Below are positions 53,669 to 62,115 of a stretch of DNA of 64,000 bases, in pieces. Each line of letters starts with the position of its first letter. Within the stretch, counting starts at the first letter, position 1. This stretch comes from Paenibacillus sp. GM2 (GTDB lineage Bacteria; Bacillota; Bacilli; Paenibacillales; Paenibacillaceae). Position numbers and translations under genes: made by a program. The notes below the pieces were generated by a model. The model ran no database searches. It saw nothing but the letters and a program-made list of their open reading frames with translations, and was not told the DNA's origin. The stretch lies in the NCBI RefSeq assembly GCF_900069005.2, contig NZ_LN831279.1, positions 1,621,453 to 1,685,452 on the forward strand. Reading direction: 5' to 3'.

Positions 53669-53920
53669 GCAATGACCAAGACAAGTGTTCCGTAGTTCGC
53701 GGTGCAGAGAGAGAATCCCGCAGGCTGAGAGGATTCTTCCGACGAAGGAGCGCTTCCCGACTTGCGAGCTGTAACGGGATAACCGTTACCGGGGTTCGGC
53801 CGTTATCCGAAGAAGAGGACAATGACAGGTAAGCAGGCTTTTTGAACGACCGCTTAGCATCATTGTTGAAATAGGGTGGTAACACGACACATTCGTCCCT
53901 AACGAATGTGTCTTTTTGTT
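53669..53920 (+). promoter_or_regulatory. T-box riboswitch leader of proS (tRNA-Pro sensing)
   Basis: The conserved T-box sequence AGGGTGGTAACACG (53873-53886) is present; TGGT can pair with an uncharged tRNA end. A perfect terminator follows: GACACATTCGT (53886-53896) / ACGAATGTGTC (53902-53912) and a T-rich tract. Upstream hairpins include GTAACGG-gataa-CCGTTAC (53771-53789). In the expected Stem I specifier position is TTCCCGACTTG (about 53754-53764), allowing a CCC or CCG proline codon. Uncharged tRNA-Pro should favour antitermination and proS expression. Confidence 0.93.
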
Positions 53921-53944
53921 TTTTATAACAAGGAGGTTGTTACA

Positions 53945-55651
53945 ATGCGACAGAGCACTTTGCTGCTGAACACGTTACGAGAATCGCCTGCGGAAGCGGA
54001 GACGGCGAGTCATGAATGGCTGCTGAGAGGCGGATTTATTCGGCAACTGGCCGCAGGGATCTACACCTATCTGCCGCTGGGCCGACGAGTATTGCGCAAG
54101 ATAGAGGGGATGATTCGTGAGGAGATGGAGCTGATCGGAGTCCAGGAAATACTGATGCCGGCGCTCCAGCCTGCCGATCTCTGGAAGGAGTCAGGACGAT
54201 ATGATGTATATGGTCCCGAGTTGATGCGTCTATCTGACCGCAATGAACGGGAGTTCGTTCTCGGACCCACGCATGAGGAAGTTATTACGGCTTTGGTGCG
54301 GGATGAGATGAACTCCTATCGCAAACTGCCGGTTACGCTGTACCAGATTCAGACCAAATTCAGAGATGAGCGTCGTCCAAGATTCGGATTGCTGCGCGGA
54401 CGGGAATTTGTGATGAAGGATGCCTATTCTTTTGACACAGATTGGGAGGGATTAGATCGTTCCTATCGGAAAATGTATGGGGCCTATGAGCGCATCTTTG
54501 AGCGTATGGAGCTGAATTGCAGAGCTGTGGAGGCAGATGCGGGAGCGATTGGCGGAGAAGGGGAGACCCATGAATTTATGGCCTTGGCCGATATCGGCGA
54601 GGATACGATTGCATCCTGTACTTGCTGTGATTACGCAGCAAATTTAGAAGCTGCTGTTGGCCGAGACGGAGCTGCCCCCGTCGTGACTTCGGCCGAAGTG
54701 CCACCGCGCGAGAAAATCCTTACTCCAGGCATCCGCACCATTGACGAACTCGCCGCCGGCCTGCAGGTAAAAGCTCAGCAAATTATCAAGACGCTTGTTT
54801 ATAAGGCGGATCAACAAAGGGTCGCTGTAGTCGTCCGAGGTGATCACCAGGTCAATGAACTTAAGGTGATGAAGTATTTAAACAGCGTGAGTCTCGAAAT
54901 TGTCGATCCGGGTGCCTTACAGGAGCTTGGGCTGGCGCCTGCCGGTTCCATTGGCCCTTGCGGACTCCAAATCCCTGTGCTGGTGGATCAGGAGGTGGCC
55001 AGTATGGGGGAAGGGATAGCAGGGGGGAATGAAGCCGGTGTTCACGAAATTCATGTGCGTCCCGGACGGGATTTCAAGCTGGAGCAGGTTGGCGACTTCC
55101 GCAGCGTAACAGAGGGGGATCGTTGCCTGAATTGCCAGCAGGGGCGGCTGCAATTTTCGCGCGGGATAGAGCTGGGGCATATTTTTAAGCTCGGCACGAA
55201 ATACAGCGAGAAGCTGCAAGCTCATTATTTGAACAGCTCCGGCCAAAAGCAACCGATGATTATGGGCTGCTACGGTATTGGAATATCGCGGCTGCTCTCC
55301 GCGATCGCTGAACAAGGCCATGATGATCGGGGAATGATCTGGCCTATGCCTGTTGCTCCATTCCAAGTCCATCTGATTCTAATCTCCAGCAAGAATGAAC
55401 AGCAGGTTCAAACTGCGGACAAACTTTATGCGGAGCTGGTGCAGCATAGGATTGAAGTGTTGTATGACGACAGGAATGAAAGTGCAGGCGTTAAATTTAA
55501 GGACTCAGACCTGATTGGCATTCCGCTGCGGATTACTGTAGGCAAGAACGCTGAGCAGGGGGAAGTCGAGTTAGCTGTTCGCAAGAATGGACACCGTGAG
55601 TTTGTCTCCATCGATGAGGTTGTTAATCAGGTTAAGGCGCAGGTTTTTTAA
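53945..55651 (+). CDS. proS: Prolyl-tRNA synthetase
   Basis: 568-residue class II synthetase from ATG 53945 (AAGGAGG upstream; the open frame begins within the leader terminator). Class II motif 1 is in RRVLRKIEGMIREEM; motif 2 in TKFRDERRPRFGLLRGREF; motif 3 in CYGIGISRLLSAIAEQ. Between motifs 2 and 3 is the bacterial-type editing insertion (about 225-385, with QVKAQQIIKTLVYKA and VVRGDHQVNELKV) that removes mischarged Ala-tRNA-Pro. It is under T-box control. Confidence 0.96.
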   Translation: MRQSTLLLNTLRESPAEAETASHEWLLRGGFIRQLAAGIYTYLPLGRRVLRKIEGMIREEMELIGVQEILMPALQPADLWKESGRYDVYGPELMRLSDRNEREFVLGPTHEEVITALVRDEMNSYRKLPVTLYQIQTKFRDERRPRFGLLRGREFVMKDAYSFDTDWEGLDRSYRKMYGAYERIFERMELNCRAVEADAGAIGGEGETHEFMALADIGEDTIASCTCCDYAANLEAAVGRDGAAPVVTSAEVPPREKILTPGIRTIDELAAGLQVKAQQIIKTLVYKADQQRVAVVVRGDHQVNELKVMKYLNSVSLEIVDPGALQELGLAPAGSIGPCGLQIPVLVDQEVASMGEGIAGGNEAGVHEIHVRPGRDFKLEQVGDFRSVTEGDRCLNCQQGRLQFSRGIELGHIFKLGTKYSEKLQAHYLNSSGQKQPMIMGCYGIGISRLLSAIAEQGHDDRGMIWPMPVAPFQVHLILISSKNEQQVQTADKLYAELVQHRIEVLYDDRNESAGVKFKDSDLIGIPLRITVGKNAEQGEVELAVRKNGHREFVSIDEVVNQVKAQVF

Positions 55652-55663
55652 TGTAAAAGGGGC

Positions 55664-55700
55664 CGTCATAAAAGTCGGGAATCGATTTTTATGACGACCC
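55664..55700 (+). terminator. Intrinsic terminator after proS
   Basis: CGTCATAAAA (55664-55673) pairs with TTTTATGACG (55687-55696). The 3' side has a short T-rich stretch (ACCCTTATTT). The next 250 bp up to the aminopeptidase stop contain no other recognised feature. Confidence 0.65.
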
Positions 55701-55948
55701 TTATTTGACATGCCTCACTTGCTGTTGCCCGGCGCCCCGGACAAAAGTGTCCGTTAGCCAGGCAAAGTAGTTAGTTTGTTTTTTGCTCTAATGGTCACTT
55801 TTGACCGCTTGAGCGGTGGGATTAAGCAGTTTTGCATCTTCGTGTTATACCTTTTTAGAGACAGTCCCTATAGTGAACGATTCTATATTCCTATGTTACA
55901 GAGATGTGGCTCCATTCCCCGGGTCTAACCTACGGCATGGCTTACGGC

Positions 55949-57178
55949 TTAGGCCCAATTTCCTTTGCGGAATACCGGTTCAAGCGTGCCGTCAGGAAGC
56001 TCGCCGTCAATGTCCAGCTCAGCGCAGCCAACCATGAAATCTACATGGGTCAGGCTCACGTTAGCCCCTCGTTCCAGCAGCTGTTCCTTGCTCAGTTTGG
56101 TTCCCCCCTCAATATTGACCGGATAGGCACTGCCCAGAGCAAAATGACAGGATGCATTCTCATCGACTCCGGTGTTATAGAACACCCGGTTCATTCGCGA
56201 GATCGGGGAATCATGCGGAACGAGCGCGACTTCGCCAAGATGGGTGGCGCCTTCGTCGGTCTCCAGCAGTTTGGCCAGATGCTCACGGCCGGATTTGGCA
56301 TCGAAGCGGGTCACTTTTCCGTTCTCAAATGTCAGCTCGATTCCTTCGATCAGCTGGCCGTTCAAATTGAGCGGAAGCGTACTGCGAACCTTCCCATTTA
56401 CGCCTGTACGATGCGGCATGGTATAGATCTCCTCGGTCGGCATATTAGCGACAAAATAAGTGCCGGAAGCATTTACGTCCCCTCCGCCAAGCCACTTATA
56501 GCCTTCCGGCAGCTCAACGCGCAGATCGGTACCCGGTGCCCGGTAATGCAAGCTGCGGTAGCGCTTGTTGTTCATGAACTCCTGACGTTCTTTGAGCTGC
56601 TTGATATGTTCCTGCCAAGCCAGAACCGGATCACCGTCACCAACCCGATTTATGGCAAAGACCGCCTTCCACATCGCCTCGATTCGTTGTTCTTCCGGAA
56701 GATCGGCAAATACCTTGTCGGCCCAAGCGCGGGTTGGGGCTTTGATCAGCGACCAGCTGATGATATTGTTGCGTGTATATTGGCTGAATTTCTCACGGGC
56801 AATGGCCGCTGCTTTCACCGCGGTAGATACTCGCCAGCTATCAACTCCATGAAGCAGCTCCGGGTCAGGCACTTTAATATGCAGCAGAGCGCCACCCGCT
56901 TCCGCAAACTGCTCCATTTTGTCGGCTTCCCACTTCGGGTAGAAGCTGAAGGAGCCCTCTGACGCCTTTTCATATCTAATTCGCGAGATCATCTCGTCGA
57001 TCCACTCCACCTGGACAAGCTTAGCTCCAGCCTCATAGGCCTTGCCGACGATCTGACGCGTCAAGTCTACCGTTTCTATCGGGGCTTGTACGATCAGCAG
57101 CTGTCCCGGCTGAATATTAACGCCTACCTTTACTACCAGCTCAGCGTATTTTTCTAATAATTGATTGAAGTTATCCAC
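55949..57178 (-). CDS. M29-family aminopeptidase
   Basis: 409 residues from a GTG start with AGGAGG eight bases upstream. A thermophilic-type (AmpS/PepS) metalloaminopeptidase with two metal ions: conserved blocks FENGKVTRFDAKSG (with E-L-T-F before), LGEVALVPHDSP, GVDENASCHFALG and SLTHVDFMVGC provide the Glu, His and Asp ligands. It is cytoplasmic and trims N-terminal residues from peptides. A long plus-strand frame over it is only its antisense. Confidence 0.93.
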   Translation of the reverse strand: MDNFNQLLEKYAELVVKVGVNIQPGQLLIVQAPIETVDLTRQIVGKAYEAGAKLVQVEWIDEMISRIRYEKASEGSFSFYPKWEADKMEQFAEAGGALLHIKVPDPELLHGVDSWRVSTAVKAAAIAREKFSQYTRNNIISWSLIKAPTRAWADKVFADLPEEQRIEAMWKAVFAINRVGDGDPVLAWQEHIKQLKERQEFMNNKRYRSLHYRAPGTDLRVELPEGYKWLGGGDVNASGTYFVANMPTEEIYTMPHRTGVNGKVRSTLPLNLNGQLIEGIELTFENGKVTRFDAKSGREHLAKLLETDEGATHLGEVALVPHDSPISRMNRVFYNTGVDENASCHFALGSAYPVNIEGGTKLSKEQLLERGANVSLTHVDFMVGCAELDIDGELPDGTLEPVFRKGNWA

Positions 57179-57302
57179 TGCTTATTCCTCCTTGGACTCG
57201 CTTGTCTTCAGTACAATTGTACACCAAGCCCTCTAAAAGGACCCGATCTCCATTATAACGCAATCTTCCGGGATGAGGTTATATAAGGAGGGCCGGCTGA
57301 CT

Positions 57303-57321
57303 TTATCAATATTATTGATAA
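57303..57321. promoter_or_regulatory. Palindrome upstream of cysJ, candidate operator
   Basis: TTATCAATA-T-TATTGATAA, a perfect 19-bp palindrome, lies about 190 bp before the cysJ start. A -35-like TTGACC (57342-57347) with TAATTT at 17 bp follows. In B. subtilis cysJI is activated by the LysR-type CysL; this site could be its equivalent, by position only. The rest of the 317-bp gap up to the cysJ start carries the CTTTTTGAAC leader motif (57445-57466). Confidence 0.5.
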
Positions 57322-57495
57322 ATACCATAAGATCATTCTAATTGACCTCATATCCATGCTATGTTAATTTCAGTTTATACAATTCTGATATAAATACTTG
57401 GAATTTAAAATGTGTGTTCAAGCAGATCGTTTTTGTCTAGAGCGGGCTTTTTGAACAACCTTCTTAAAATGTGCACGTTGGACGGGGTGAAGATA

Positions 57496-59400
57496 TTGGT
57501 CTTGCAAGTTACGAATAGTCCTTTTAATGAAGAGCAGGTTGATCTGCTAAATCGTTTGTTACCGGGCCTGAACGATTCACAGCGGGTGTGGCTGAGCGGT
57601 TATCTCACGGCACTGCTGGGAACTGCCGCAGTAGAAGCGGCTCCAATAGCCTCAGCGGCAGCTGGTCAGACAGCAACTGTAAGTACGGCGGATTTTGCGA
57701 TGCTTACGGCAAGTGAGCCTTCTTCAGCAGTGCAGGCGGGGGCTCCGGCATCCAAAGAAGTGACGGTGTTATACGGCAGTCAAACTGGTAATGCGAAAGG
57801 GCTGGCGCAGCAGCTGTCAAGCAGACTGGAGGGAGAAGGCTTCCAGGTAACGACGGTCTCGATGGGAGATTTGAAGCCCAACCAGTTGAAGAAGATGGAG
57901 AGACTTCTGCTCCTGGTCAGTACGCATGGGGAAGGCGAGCCGCCGGATGCAGCGATCTCATTTTACGAGTTCCTGCACAGCAAACGGGCTCCAAAGCTCG
58001 AAGGGCTGGAGTTTTCAGTACTGGCGCTGGGTGATACGTCCTATGAATTTTTCTGTCAAACAGGCAAGGATTTTGATCAACGTCTGGAGGAGCTTGGCGG
58101 CAAGCGAATCGTTGAACGGGCGGATTGCGATGTCGACTTTGATGAGGCAGCGGCGGAATGGATGAATCAAGTTCTGGCTGCGCTAAATGCAGGGCACGCG
58201 ACGACCGCGGGGGGTGCTGTCCACGTCAGCACGTCTCAGATTGCGGGAGATCAGACCGGCGGAAACTCCTCCGCATACTCCCGTACAAATCCTTTTCAGG
58301 CTGAGATCCTTGAAAATCTGAACCTCAACGGACGCGGCTCAAAACGCGAGACACGGCATATTGAGTTATCGTTGGAAGGCTCAGGTTTGCAGTATCAACC
58401 AGGCGATTGCCTGGCTATTTACCCGGAGAATCATCCACAGCTCGTTACGGATATCCTGGAAGCGATGGGCTGGTCGGGTCAGGAAACCGTGACGATCAAC
58501 AAGAACGGCGAGCAGAGGTCGGTTGGCGATGCTCTGTTGACCCATTATGAAATTACAGTATTAACGAAACCGTTGTTAACCCAGGCCGCGGCCTTAACCG
58601 GGAATGCCCGGTTGCAAGAGCTAGTACAGCCTGGGCATGAGGCGGAGCTGAAATCGTATCTGAACGGGCGCGACTTGCTGGATCTGATACAGGATTTCTC
58701 GTTAAAAGGGCATTCGGCGCAGGAAATTACAGCTCTTTTACGAAAAATACCCCCCCGCCAGTATTCGATCTCCAGCAGTCCAACCGCCTATCCGGAGGAG
58801 GTTCATATTACGGTACGTACGGTGAACTATGAGAGCTATGGCCGGGAACGGTACGGCGTCTGCTCAACGCAGCTGGCACAGCGTGCAGAGGTAGGCGAGC
58901 ACCTGCCGGTATACATTCAGCAAAACGATCAATTCCGGCTTCCGGAGCATCCGGATACACCGATTATTATGATCGGCCCTGGCACCGGCGTAGCTCCGTT
59001 CAGAGCGTTCCTGGGAGAACGGGAAGAGACGGGGGCAACCGGAAAATCATGGCTTTTCTATGGGAATCAGCATTTCACGACTGATTTCCTCTATCAGATT
59101 GAATGGCAGCGCTGGCTGAAGGACGGCGTCCTCACCCGGATGGATGTAGCCTTCTCCCGGGATACGACCGAGAAGGTGTACGTACAGCATCGTATGCTGG
59201 AGCACAGCCGCGAGCTGTTCGCCTGGCTGGAAGAGGGGGCCGTTGTTTACGTCTGTGGAGATGAGAAAAGAATGGCTCATGACGTTCAGGCGACGCTGCT
59301 TCAAATCATTGAACGTGAGGGAGTCTTGAATGCAGAGCAGGCTGGGCAATATTTGGCCGGGATGCAGCAGGAGAAGCGTTACTTAAGAGATGTGTACTAA
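57496..59400 (+). CDS. cysJ: Assimilatory sulfite reductase (NADPH) flavoprotein subunit
   Basis: 634 residues when started at TTG 57496 (GGGGTGA five bases upstream); this aligns with the start of B. subtilis CysJ. The open frame reaches 57412, and TTG 57502 is also possible. FMN/flavodoxin domain VLYGSQTGNAKGLAQQL and VSTHGEGEPPD (about 90-235), then FAD-binding RQYSISSSPTAYPEEVH and GPGTGVAPFRAF, and the NADPH part VYVCGDEKRMAHDV with the terminal RYLRDVY. It passes electrons from NADPH through FAD and FMN to CysI. Confidence 0.93.
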   Translation: MVLQVTNSPFNEEQVDLLNRLLPGLNDSQRVWLSGYLTALLGTAAVEAAPIASAAAGQTATVSTADFAMLTASEPSSAVQAGAPASKEVTVLYGSQTGNAKGLAQQLSSRLEGEGFQVTTVSMGDLKPNQLKKMERLLLLVSTHGEGEPPDAAISFYEFLHSKRAPKLEGLEFSVLALGDTSYEFFCQTGKDFDQRLEELGGKRIVERADCDVDFDEAAAEWMNQVLAALNAGHATTAGGAVHVSTSQIAGDQTGGNSSAYSRTNPFQAEILENLNLNGRGSKRETRHIELSLEGSGLQYQPGDCLAIYPENHPQLVTDILEAMGWSGQETVTINKNGEQRSVGDALLTHYEITVLTKPLLTQAAALTGNARLQELVQPGHEAELKSYLNGRDLLDLIQDFSLKGHSAQEITALLRKIPPRQYSISSSPTAYPEEVHITVRTVNYESYGRERYGVCSTQLAQRAEVGEHLPVYIQQNDQFRLPEHPDTPIIMIGPGTGVAPFRAFLGEREETGATGKSWLFYGNQHFTTDFLYQIEWQRWLKDGVLTRMDVAFSRDTTEKVYVQHRMLEHSRELFAWLEEGAVVYVCGDEKRMAHDVQATLLQIIEREGVLNAEQAGQYLAGMQQEKRYLRDVY

Positions 59401-59517
59401 AAGAGTATTGTAGAGGGCCCAAAAGTCCGCTTTCAGCAGCGAAGCTTGTACTTCAAGCATGCGTTTTTCAAGTGGACTTATGGACTACCCCTAAGGCTTG
59501 CGAAAGGAGAATGGCCG

Positions 59518-61242
59518 ATGTCAGACAATAACTTACTATCGCCGAACAGTGCGCCGCATAGCGATGTGGAGGATATTAAGCGCAGCAGCAAATATTTGCG
59601 CGGCAATCTGCGGGAGACGCTGGAGGATCGCATTACCGCGTCCATCCCGGAGGATGATAACCGATTAATGAAGTTTCACGGCAGCTATATGCAGGATGAC
59701 CGTGATTTGCGCAATGAGCGTAATAAGCAGAAGCTGGAGCCGGCTTATCAATTTATGCTTCGCGTCCGCGCTGCGGGTGGAGTTGTGACACCGGATCAAT
59801 GGCTGATGATGGATTCCTTGTCCGATCGCTACGGAAATGGCACGATTCGCTTAACGACGCGGCAATCCTTCCAATTGCACGGGCTCTTGAAATGGAATTT
59901 GAAGCAGACGATCAAGGAGGTCAATGATTCCTTATTAACGACGATTGCTGCCTGTGGAGACGTAAACCGCAACGTAATGTGCAACCCGAATCCGTACCAG
60001 TCGGAGATTCATGAGCAGGTCTATGCCTGGGCCAGCGAGCTGAGCAGGCATCTTGAGCCAAGAACGCTCGCCTACCATGAGATTTGGCTGGACGGGGAGA
60101 AGGTGGAGGGGACGCCGAGCAAGGAGCAAGAACAGGAGCCGATTTATGGCGCGGTCTATTTGCCGCGGAAATTCAAAATCGGCGTTGCTGTTCCACCTTC
60201 CAATGATGTAGATGTCTATTCACAGGATCTTGGCCTTATCGCGATCGTGGAGAATGGCAAGCTGCAGGGCTTCAACATAACGGTTGGCGGAGGCATGGGC
60301 ATGACCCACGGAGATACCCATACTTATCCGCAGGTAGGGCAGTTGATTGGCTTTTGCCGACCGGAGCAGGTTGTGGACCTGGCGGAGAAGACGGTAACGA
60401 TTCAACGCGATTATGGTGATCGTGCGGTGCGCAAGCATGCCCGCTTCAAATACACGATCGATGATCGCGGTATCGATTGGTTCATCGAAGAATTGACAAA
60501 GCGGCTCGGCTGGAGTCTGGAGGATGCACGCCCGTACCATTTTGAGCATAACGGCGACCGTTATGGCTGGGTGAAGGGCAGCGACGGCAAATGGCATTAT
60601 ACATTATTTATTCAGAATGGACGTATTAAGGATGAGGAAGGCTACTTGCTTAAAACCGGTCTTAAGGAGATTGCCAAAATCCATCAGGGGGATTTCCGCT
60701 TGACCGCGAACCAGAACCTGGTGATTGGCAGGGTGTCCAGTCATAAGAAGAAAAAGATTAACGAGCTCATCCAGCAGCACGGATTATCCGATGGGGCTAA
60801 CTACACAGCCTTGCGCAGAAATTCGATGGCTTGCGTCGCTTTTCCGACCTGCGGTCTGGCGATGGCTGAATCAGAGCGTTACCTGCCTTCCTTGCTGGAT
60901 AAGATCGAGCCGATGCTGCAGGAGGTGGGGCTGGTGGAGGAGGACATCGTCATCCGCATGACCGGATGCCCGAACGGCTGCGCCAGACCGGCATTAGCCG
61001 AGATTGCCTTCATCGGCAAAGCGCCTGGCAAATACAATATGTATTTGGGCGGCGGCTTCGCCGGTGACCGCTTAAGCAAGCTGTTCAAGGAAAATATCGG
61101 CGAAGCGGAAATTTTGGATTCACTTTCGCCGATCCTCAAGCACTTTGCAGCAGATAGACGGACAGGGGAGCACTTTGGCGATTTCGTCATCCGCAGCGGC
61201 TACGTCAAGGAAGTTCGCTCCGGCCTTGATTTTCATGCATAA
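59518..61242 (+). CDS. cysI: Assimilatory sulfite reductase hemoprotein subunit
   Basis: 574 residues from ATG 59518 (AAAGGAG upstream; the open frame reaches 59446). Siroheme/[4Fe-4S] enzyme reducing sulfite to sulfide with six electrons from CysJ. The four cluster cysteines are in [15 protein letters not shown] and [10 protein letters not shown] (about 445-500). Ferredoxin-like halves are seen in [18 protein letters not shown] and [13 protein letters not shown]. It follows cysJ by 117 bp with a degenerate CTTTTTGAAC-type motif in the gap. Confidence 0.96.
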   Translation: MSDNNLLSPNSAPHSDVEDIKRSSKYLRGNLRETLEDRITASIPEDDNRLMKFHGSYMQDDRDLRNERNKQKLEPAYQFMLRVRAAGGVVTPDQWLMMDSLSDRYGNGTIRLTTRQSFQLHGLLKWNLKQTIKEVNDSLLTTIAACGDVNRNVMCNPNPYQSEIHEQVYAWASELSRHLEPRTLAYHEIWLDGEKVEGTPSKEQEQEPIYGAVYLPRKFKIGVAVPPSNDVDVYSQDLGLIAIVENGKLQGFNITVGGGMGMTHGDTHTYPQVGQLIGFCRPEQVVDLAEKTVTIQRDYGDRAVRKHARFKYTIDDRGIDWFIEELTKRLGWSLEDARPYHFEHNGDRYGWVKGSDGKWHYTLFIQNGRIKDEEGYLLKTGLKEIAKIHQGDFRLTANQNLVIGRVSSHKKKKINELIQQHGLSDGANYTALRRNSMACVAFPTCGLAMAESERYLPSLLDKIEPMLQEVGLVEEDIVIRMTGCPNGCARPALAEIAFIGKAPGKYNMYLGGGFAGDRLSKLFKENIGEAEILDSLSPILKHFAADRRTGEHFGDFVIRSGYVKEVRSGLDFHA

Positions 61243-61258
61243 ATGATTACAAGTAAGG

Positions 61259-61290
61259 CAGCAGCTCCGGCTTCAAGCGGGGCTGCTGTT
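61259..61290 (+). terminator. Hairpin after cysI
   Basis: CAGCAGC-t-CCG pairs with CGG-g-GCTGCTG (61259-61287), followed by TTCTT. Moderate terminator for cysJI. Confidence 0.6.
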
Positions 61291-61381
61291 CTTCGTACAG
61301 GGAAGATATGTCCCATGACGATCTGATGGATGGATTCAGGCTGACGGAGTATAGACCATCCGAAAATGTGATTGATCTGAC

Positions 61382-61431
61382 TTGTCAAGAGAAAAAAAGT
61401 AGGTTATATTACATATAATTAGATAATCTAA
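61382..61431 (+). promoter_or_regulatory. Promoter and operator 1 of the MarR/ABC unit
   Basis: -35 TTGTCA (61382-61387) and -10 TATATT (61405-61410), spacer 17 bp. Just downstream, over the transcription start, is the perfect palindrome TTAGATAATCTAA (61419-61431), flanked by ATATAA and CTATAT. The same 13-mer recurs at 62029-62041. Confidence 0.8.
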
Positions 61432-61453
61432 CTATATGGGCAAGGAGGTGTGC

Positions 61454-62011
61454 ATGATGAATAGAAAGCCGGCCAAAGAATACACAACAGAGCAGCATTT
61501 GCCTAAACTGGGAATAGATCCGTATTTGAAGCTTATGGAGCGTACTGCCTCATCCGAGACGGATCAGAACGCGGCTCATTTGGGATTGGTCATGCTGTGG
61601 CTGGGGGATAACGTACTCGACCTAGTGGATGAAGACTTATCTGCTTTTGATATCACCGAGAGCAAGCTCGATCTGTTAATGTTATTATCGCTTCACGCGG
61701 ATAAAGAGTTGGTTACACCATCATCAATTGCGGATCGGCTCGGCATACGCCGCTCCTCAGTGACGTCATTGCTGATCTGGCTGGAGCAGAGGAATTGGAT
61801 TATCCGCGAGCCCTATGCCAAGGACGGCCGCATGACCCATGTCCGCATCAGCCCGGAAGGCAGATCGCTGCTGCAGCGAGTATTGCCTAACTTCTGGTCG
61901 ACCTGCGCATCTATGGTAGAGGAATTAACTAAAGAAGAGCAGGAGGTGTTGAGAAGCGTCCTGGCCAAGTTAAATAAAAATATCGAAAATCGGCTGGGGG
62001 CAGGAAGATAA
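61454..62011 (+). CDS. MarR-family transcriptional regulator
   Basis: 185 residues from ATG 61454 (or 61457), behind AAGGAGGTG; ATG 61436 is in the operator region. Winged helix: LLSLHADKELVTPSSIADRL, recognition helix RRSSVTSLLIWLEQRNW, wing REPYAKDGRMTHVRI. The N-terminal 50 residues form an extra helix pair. Identical palindromes in front of this gene and before the ABC exporter suggest that it represses both. Confidence 0.9.
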   Translation: MMNRKPAKEYTTEQHLPKLGIDPYLKLMERTASSETDQNAAHLGLVMLWLGDNVLDLVDEDLSAFDITESKLDLLMLLSLHADKELVTPSSIADRLGIRRSSVTSLLIWLEQRNWIIREPYAKDGRMTHVRISPEGRSLLQRVLPNFWSTCASMVEELTKEEQEVLRSVLAKLNKNIENRLGAGR

Positions 62012-62028
62012 TTTTTTTGAACATATAG

Positions 62029-62041
62029 TTAGATAATCTAA
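62029..62041 (+). promoter_or_regulatory. Operator 2, promoter of the ABC exporter
   Basis: Second copy of the palindrome TTAGATAATCTAA. It sits between a -35-like TTGAAC (62017-62022) and a -10-like TAATTA (62039-62044), so a bound repressor would block the promoter. Confidence 0.78.
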
Positions 62042-62115
62042 TTACATGAAATACGATCCAGTTAATCTTAATCAACTATTTACGCTTATATTGAAATGAA
62101 AGTACGTGATCAAAC

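Noticed and set aside
55904-56962. Open frame of 352 codons on the plus strand
   Set aside because: Antisense of the M29 aminopeptidase, whose motifs and ribosome binding site are clear.
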